Part shown: piece by piece, positions 59,928 to 64,000 of the stretch
How positions within the stretch are numbered: the first letter of the stretch is position 1
Layout of the letters: each line of letters opens with the position of its first letter
NCBI RefSeq assembly: GCF_041435355.1
Contig: NZ_CP108442.1
Coordinates: 372,001 to 436,000, forward strand
Direction of reading: 5' to 3'
DNA: 64,000 nucleotides
From: Streptomyces sp. NBC_01276
GTDB taxonomy: Bacteria; Actinomycetota; Actinomycetes; Streptomycetales; Streptomycetaceae
The notes under the pieces: model-generated
The model's input: only the letters and a program-made list of their open reading frames with translations
Told to the model about the DNA's origin: nothing
Database searches by the model: none
Made by a program: the position numbers and the translations under genes

Positions 59928-60989
59928 ATGACACGTGTCCTGGCAGTGAGCAGCGTGTTCCCGCCCCACCTGTACCCCCAGCCGCAGATCACGGAAGCGC
60001 TCGCCCGCTGTCTGCCGCCCGGCACGGACCCCGCCCTGCTGCGCCGTGTGCACGCCTCGGTGCGGGTCGACTCCCGTCACCTCGCGCTCCCGCTGGAACG
60101 CTACGGTCCGGGCACCGACTTCGGCGCCTCCAACGCCCTCTTCGTCCGCGCCGCCCTGGACCTCGGCGCCGCGGCCGTGGAACGCGCCCTGGCCGGTGCC
60201 GCCCTGACGGCCGGGGAGATCGACCTGGTGCTGTCGACGACCGTCACCGGACTGGCCACCCCCTCCCTGGAGGCCCGGCTCGTGGCCCGCACCGGGCTGC
60301 GCCCCGACGTGCGCCGGATGCCGCTCTTCGGCCTCGGCTGCGCGGGCGGCGCGGCCGGACTCGGACTGCTGCACGAACAGCTGACGGGCCGTCCCGGGCT
60401 GGCGGCACTGCTGCTGTCCACCGAGCTCTGCTCGCTCACCCTCCAGCCCACCGACACCTCGATGGCGAACCTGGTGGCCGGGGCGCTCTTCGGGGACGGC
60501 GCCGGAGCCCTGCTGGCGGTGGGGGCCGGCCATCCCCTGCACGACACCGGGGCCGGGCCCGTGGTGGTGGCCGCGCGCAGCCGCCTCTACCCGGGCACCG
60601 AGCACCTGCTCGGCTGGGACATCGGCCACTGGGGCTTCCGGATGGTGCTGGGCCGCGAGGTGCCGGAGCTGGTACGGCTGCACGTGGCGGAGGAGGTCGA
60701 GTCCTTCCTCGCCGGGCACGACCTCAAGCCCTCGGACGTCGACACCTGGATCTGCCACCCCGGCGGCCCGAAGATCCTCGACGTGCTGGCCGGGGCCCTG
60801 GGACTGCCGGAGCGCGCCTTCGCGCACAGCCGCCGCTCCCTGGCCGTGGCGGGCAACCTCTCCTCCGCGTCCGTCCTGCACATCCTCGGCTCCGTCGAGG
60901 CCGCCGGTCCGCCGCCGCCCGGATCGGTCGGGCTGATGCTGGCCTTCGGCCCGGGTTTCGCCTCCGAACTCGTCCTGCTGCGCTGGTGA
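59928..60989 (+). CDS. Type III polyketide synthase (alkylresorcinol-type)
   Basis: A 353-residue chalcone-synthase-fold enzyme with the complete triad: Cys138 in F-G-L-G-C-A-G-G, His277 in C-H-P-G-G-P and Asn310 in G-N-L-S-S-A-S. It extends an acyl starter with malonyl units and cyclises it. The gene order PKS, isoprenylcysteine-type methyltransferase, flavoprotein equals the srsABC operon for phenolic lipids, so a long-chain resorcinol or pyrone product is likely. No strong ribosome-binding site before ATG 59928. Confidence 0.92.
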   Translation: MTRVLAVSSVFPPHLYPQPQITEALARCLPPGTDPALLRRVHASVRVDSRHLALPLERYGPGTDFGASNALFVRAALDLGAAAVERALAGAALTAGEIDLVLSTTVTGLATPSLEARLVARTGLRPDVRRMPLFGLGCAGGAAGLGLLHEQLTGRPGLAALLLSTELCSLTLQPTDTSMANLVAGALFGDGAGALLAVGAGHPLHDTGAGPVVVAARSRLYPGTEHLLGWDIGHWGFRMVLGREVPELVRLHVAEEVESFLAGHDLKPSDVDTWICHPGGPKILDVLAGALGLPERAFAHSRRSLAVAGNLSSASVLHILGSVEAAGPPPPGSVGLMLAFGPGFASELVLLRW

Positions 60990-60996
60990 GGTCCTG

Positions 60997-61602
60997 ATGC
61001 CGACGACCCCCTACCTCCTCCCCTACCTCCTGCTCCTCGCCCTGGTGGCGGCCGAGCGGATCGCCGAACTGGTCACCGCCCGGCGCAACGCCGTCCGCAG
61101 CCTGGCGCGCGGCGCCCGGGAGTACGGCCGCGGCCACTACCCGGCCATGGTCACGCTGCACGCCGCCCTGCTCGTGGGCTGCGCGCTGGAAGCGCCGTAC
61201 CGGCCGTTCCTGCCCGCCCTCGGCTGGACGGCGCTCGGCCTCGCGGTGGCGGCGCAGGGCCTGCGCTGGTGGTGCGTCGCCACGCTCGGGCCGCGCTGGA
61301 ACACCCGGGTGCTCGTGGTCCCCGGACTGCCGCTGGTCACCGGCGGCCCGTACCGGTGGCTGCGGCATCCCAACTACGTGGCGGTGGTGGCCGAGGGGCT
61401 CGCGCTGCCCCTGGTGCACTCGGCATGGCTGACGGCCACCGCGTTCACGGTGCTCAACGCCCTGCTGCTGCGGGTCCGGATCACCTGCGAGGACCGGGCT
61501 CTGGCCACCTGCGGCGGCGGGGCGGGGCGGCCCGCCGCCCCCGACCCGGCCGAGGGTCCGGGCATCGCGAGGGCCTCCGGACTCCCGGGGGTCGCGCCGT
61601 GA
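60997..61602 (+). CDS. Isoprenylcysteine-methyltransferase-like membrane methyltransferase
   Basis: A 201-residue protein with about four transmembrane helices and the ICMT signature G-P-Y-R-W-L-R-H-P-N-Y near residues 118-128. It would use S-adenosylmethionine to O- or C-methylate a lipid-like substrate; in srs-type loci the partner methylates the resorcinol ring. It starts 7 nt after the PKS stop and its end overlaps the next gene (GTGA). The last 30 residues are low-complexity. Confidence 0.9.
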   Translation: MPTTPYLLPYLLLLALVAAERIAELVTARRNAVRSLARGAREYGRGHYPAMVTLHAALLVGCALEAPYRPFLPALGWTALGLAVAAQGLRWWCVATLGPRWNTRVLVVPGLPLVTGGPYRWLRHPNYVAVVAEGLALPLVHSAWLTATAFTVLNALLLRVRITCEDRALATCGGGAGRPAAPDPAEGPGIARASGLPGVAP

Positions 61603-62633
61603 TCGACCTGCTGGTCGCGGGCGGCGGCCCGGCGGGACTGGCGACCGCCATCCACGGGGCGCTGGCCGGGCTGGAGGTGGTCGTCCTCGAACCGCGGCCC
61701 ACCCCGATCGACAAGGCCTGCGGGGAGGGCCTGATGCCGGGCGCCGTCCGCCGGTTCGAGGAGCTGGGCGTACCGGTGCGCGGCCGGCCCTTCCACGGGA
61801 TCCGCTACGTGGACGGGGTCACGGGCCGGAGCGCGGAGGGGCTGTTCGGCTCCGGCCCGGGGCGCGGCACCCGCCGTACCGAACTCCAGGCGGCGCTCGC
61901 CGCGCGGGCCGGGGAGCTGGGCGTACGGGTCCTCGCGCGGAGGGCCGGCGAGGTCCGCCAGGACGGACACCGGGTCGGCGCGGGCGGCCTGACGGCCCGG
62001 TACCTGGTGGCGGCGGACGGACTGCACTCCCCGGTGCGGCGCGCCCTGGGCCTGGCGGTACCGGCCACGGCGGGGCGGCCCGCGCGGTACGGACTGCGCC
62101 GGCACTACCCCGTGGCGCCGTGGAGCGACCTGGTGGAGGTGCACTGGGCGCACGACTGCGAGGCCTACGTGACCCCGCTGGGACCGGACCGGATCGGTGT
62201 GGCGGTGCTGACCTCGCGCCAGGCGCCGTTCGACGTCCAGCTGGCCGACCGCTTCCCGGCGCTGGCGGCCCGGCTGCCGCCCCCCGCGCCGGGCGCCGGG
62301 GTGCGCGGCGCCGGGCCGCTGCGCCAGCGGGCGCGGGCCCGGGTGTCGGGGCGGGTGCTGTTCGTCGGGGACGCGGCCGGGTACGTGGACGCGCTGACCG
62401 GGGAGGGGCTGACCCTGGCCGTCGCGGCGGCGGGTGAGGCCGTACGGTGCGTGCGCGCGGGCCGGCCGCAGGAGTACGAGCGCGCCTGGCGGGAACTGTC
62501 GCGGGCGTACCGCGTCCTGACCTCGGGCCTGCTGTGGGCGCGGGGGCGGCCGGCGCTGGCCGGGCGGGTGGTTCCGCTGGCGGCCCGCCTGCCGGGGGTG
62601 TTCACGGGCGCGGTGAACCTGCTGGCACGGTGA
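61599..62633 (+). CDS. FAD-dependent oxidoreductase of the srsC type
   Basis: A 344-residue flavoprotein: G-G-G-P-A-G-L-A-T-A near 8-17, R-P-T-P-I-D-K-A-C-G-E-G-L-M near 35-48, and G-D-A-A-G-Y-V-D-A-L-T-G-E-G near 255-268. It belongs to the geranylgeranyl-reductase-like group; in phenolic lipid loci it hydroxylates the ring to a quinone. GTG start overlaps the methyltransferase stop. Confidence 0.9.
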   Translation: MIDLLVAGGGPAGLATAIHGALAGLEVVVLEPRPTPIDKACGEGLMPGAVRRFEELGVPVRGRPFHGIRYVDGVTGRSAEGLFGSGPGRGTRRTELQAALAARAGELGVRVLARRAGEVRQDGHRVGAGGLTARYLVAADGLHSPVRRALGLAVPATAGRPARYGLRRHYPVAPWSDLVEVHWAHDCEAYVTPLGPDRIGVAVLTSRQAPFDVQLADRFPALAARLPPPAPGAGVRGAGPLRQRARARVSGRVLFVGDAAGYVDALTGEGLTLAVAAAGEAVRCVRAGRPQEYERAWRELSRAYRVLTSGLLWARGRPALAGRVVPLAARLPGVFTGAVNLLAR

Positions 62634-62672
62634 GAGGGGCCCCGGCCGCGCAGTAAGCGGCCGGGGCCCCTC
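62634..62672. terminator. Bidirectional terminator
   Basis: A perfect 16-bp stem (62634-62649 with 62657-62672) and 7-nt loop directly after the flavoprotein stop, between it and the converging membrane-protein gene. Confidence 0.88.
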
Positions 62673-62684
62673 GTCCGGGTGGGG

Positions 62685-63755
62685 TCAGGCGGTACCGCCT
62701 GACCCCGTGTGCGCCGGCCGGTACGTCAGCGCCAGGCCGGCCAGGACCGCCCCGGCGCCGGGGCAGAGCACCGCCGTGACGCCGGCCCAGGGGTACGCCC
62801 CGCCGAGCGCGCCCAGGAGCGGGTCGAAGAACACCACACCGCCCACGACGTGCAGGGTGACCACCGCGAGGGCGGCCACGGCCGTGGCCCGCCAGACCAC
62901 CGCGGTGTCCCGTATGGCCAGCAGCGCGCCGACGAGGAGGCACAGCAGGGCCGTGGCCGGTGCCGCCCACCGGGCGGGGTCCCCGCCGGGCAGGGCCGCG
63001 GCCAGGTCCTGCGGCAGGTGCAGGACCCCGCACAGCGACAGCGCGGCGGCCGTGGGCCAGCGCAGGACGTGGCGCAACGCGCCCCGGTCCCGGGCCGGGA
63101 CGGTCACCGGCGCGGGGGGCGCCGCGGGAGCGGGCCGGCGCTCCGGGGGCGGGGGCGGCGCCAGGGGCGGCCGGGTGGGCCGGAACGCGGCGGGAGACGC
63201 GTCGGCGGGCCCGCCGACAGGATCGCCGGGAGGCCCTTCGGGAGCCTTGTCGGGCCCCAGGATGCTCGCCAGGAGGGCGACGTCCTCGATGGACCGGCCG
63301 ACCGCCGCGGCCCGCAGGGTGATGTCGGCCTCGGCCTCCTCCTGGGGCTGCTCGGCCAGCAGGGCGACCATCCGCCGGACCTCGTGGACGGGCCGGGAGA
63401 CGGCGGCCGCGCGGAGTGCGTCGTGGCCGGGGCTGGGGGGTTGGCCGGTCTGCTTCAGGAGGCTCACCAGGGCGGTGACCTCCTCGACGGGGCGGCAGGT
63501 GGCCGCCGTCTCCAGCAGGGTGCGCATCGGTTCGTTGGGGGGTCCGGGGTGGTTCCCGGCGCCGGGACCGGGCTCCGGCGGCACCGCCGCCGGGGCGGGG
63601 GCGGGCGGGGCGGTGACCGACGGGGCGCCGTCGGCGGGGGCCGGGGTGGCGGCGGAGGTGCCGGCCGGGGGTCGGCCCGGGGCGGGGTCCGGGGTGCGGG
63701 GTGGACCGTCGCGGTCGTCGTGTGGGGTGGCCGCGAGGGTGCTGGGGTCATTCAT
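62685..63755 (-). CDS. Membrane protein with N-terminal three-fold repeat
   Basis: A 356-residue protein starting M-N-D-P-S-T-L behind GGAGC. After a Pro-rich segment come three repeats of about 38 residues around L-x-x-A-A-x-x-R-P-V-E-E-V-x-x-L-V (L-E-T-A-A-T-C-R-P-V, L-R-A-A-A-V-S-R-P-V, L-R-A-A-A-V-G-R-S-I). A second Pro linker leads to four transmembrane helices. The layout (cytosolic helical repeats, then a small membrane domain) is known from streptomycete proteins of unknown function. Beyond 63756 to the window end no gene was found. Confidence 0.78.
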   Translation of the reverse strand: MNDPSTLAATPHDDRDGPPRTPDPAPGRPPAGTSAATPAPADGAPSVTAPPAPAPAAVPPEPGPGAGNHPGPPNEPMRTLLETAATCRPVEEVTALVSLLKQTGQPPSPGHDALRAAAVSRPVHEVRRMVALLAEQPQEEAEADITLRAAAVGRSIEDVALLASILGPDKAPEGPPGDPVGGPADASPAAFRPTRPPLAPPPPPERRPAPAAPPAPVTVPARDRGALRHVLRWPTAAALSLCGVLHLPQDLAAALPGGDPARWAAPATALLCLLVGALLAIRDTAVVWRATAVAALAVVTLHVVGGVVFFDPLLGALGGAYPWAGVTAVLCPGAGAVLAGLALTYRPAHTGSGGTA

Positions 63756-64000
63756 GGAAAGCTCCGTTCGCCGACACGCGGGTCTACACGTCGCGCGCCG
63801 GTCATCGTGCGTCATGGGAATCGCACGCTTCGTTACATTCAGCGCCCCGGACCGGCACTGCGCCATTCGGGGCGGGCAAACGGGTCTGTGCCGCGCCCGT
63901 ACGGGGCTGCGGGCCGGACACTCCCCCGGCCGTAGCCTCCCGGGGACCTCGCCGAACGGGCCGGAGGGGCCCGACGGGCCTGGCGGGCCGGGCGGGCCGG

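Overview
The window is high-GC DNA (about 72% by eye, strong G/C third-codon bias, GTG and TTG starts, long antisense shadow frames). Gene content points to a Streptomyces-like actinomycete: a mycolate-free Gram-positive with STAND regulators, an ECF41-type sigma factor, a DasR-type operator before a chitinase, NRPS and type III PKS genes, and many Tat/Sec-secreted proteins and lipoproteins. No rRNA, tRNA, CRISPR array or replication origin was seen.

Layout. (1) 1-9748: end of a TetR-like regulator, then a leftward unit of a two-module NRPS (C-A-PCP-C-A-PCP-TE, first A domain with an EntF-like serine code) and an FAD monooxygenase, preceded by a lipoprotein gene. (2) 10017-13507: divergent STAND/TPR and MerR-type regulators. 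(3) 13786-21880: a tightly overlapping rightward operon of NHLM type: SagB-like dehydrogenase, HlyD-like adaptor, C39-peptidase ABC transporter, second ABC transporter, a 117-residue NHLP-type leader peptide and a previously easy-to-miss 33-residue precursor. (4) 22081-32477: an unusual accessory region. Three leftward transcription units each start from nearly the same promoter (TTGTSG, 18 bp, TANNTT, an inverted repeat around +1, and an upstream box). Two begin with a tiny GG-leader peptide (42 and 35 residues, both ending G-G-L-E-x-I) followed by a hairpin and enzymes: a nucleoside 2-deoxyribosyltransferase-like protein plus a JmjC oxygenase in one, a PaaK-like adenylating enzyme plus a CD38/ADP-ribosyl-cyclase-like protein in the other. 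The third carries a second PaaK-like enzyme and a GmhA-HldE fusion for ADP-heptose-type sugars. Two flavin (LLM) monooxygenases lie divergently. (5) 32721-34351: a broken membrane-protein gene and a decayed IS630-family element, marking the edge of the accessory region. (6) 34387-64000: mostly ordinary chromosomal genes, including an ECF sigma factor, beta-carbonic anhydrase, HutD, chitinase with a dre operator, TerD-VWA protein, cold-shock protein, FprA reductase, a STAND-WD40 protein, a MarR operon, and a phenolic-lipid-type locus (UbiA, type III PKS, methyltransferase, flavoprotein).

How it may work together. I infer that regions 3 and 4 form one ribosomal-peptide system: GG-leader peptides are modified by enzymes that all handle nucleotides or activated carboxylates, then cleaved and exported by the NHLM transporters. 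The chemistry is not known to me, and the idea of a peptide-nucleotide or peptide-sugar conjugate is a hypothesis, not a reading of the sequence. The NRPS may belong to the same locus or be an independent neighbour.
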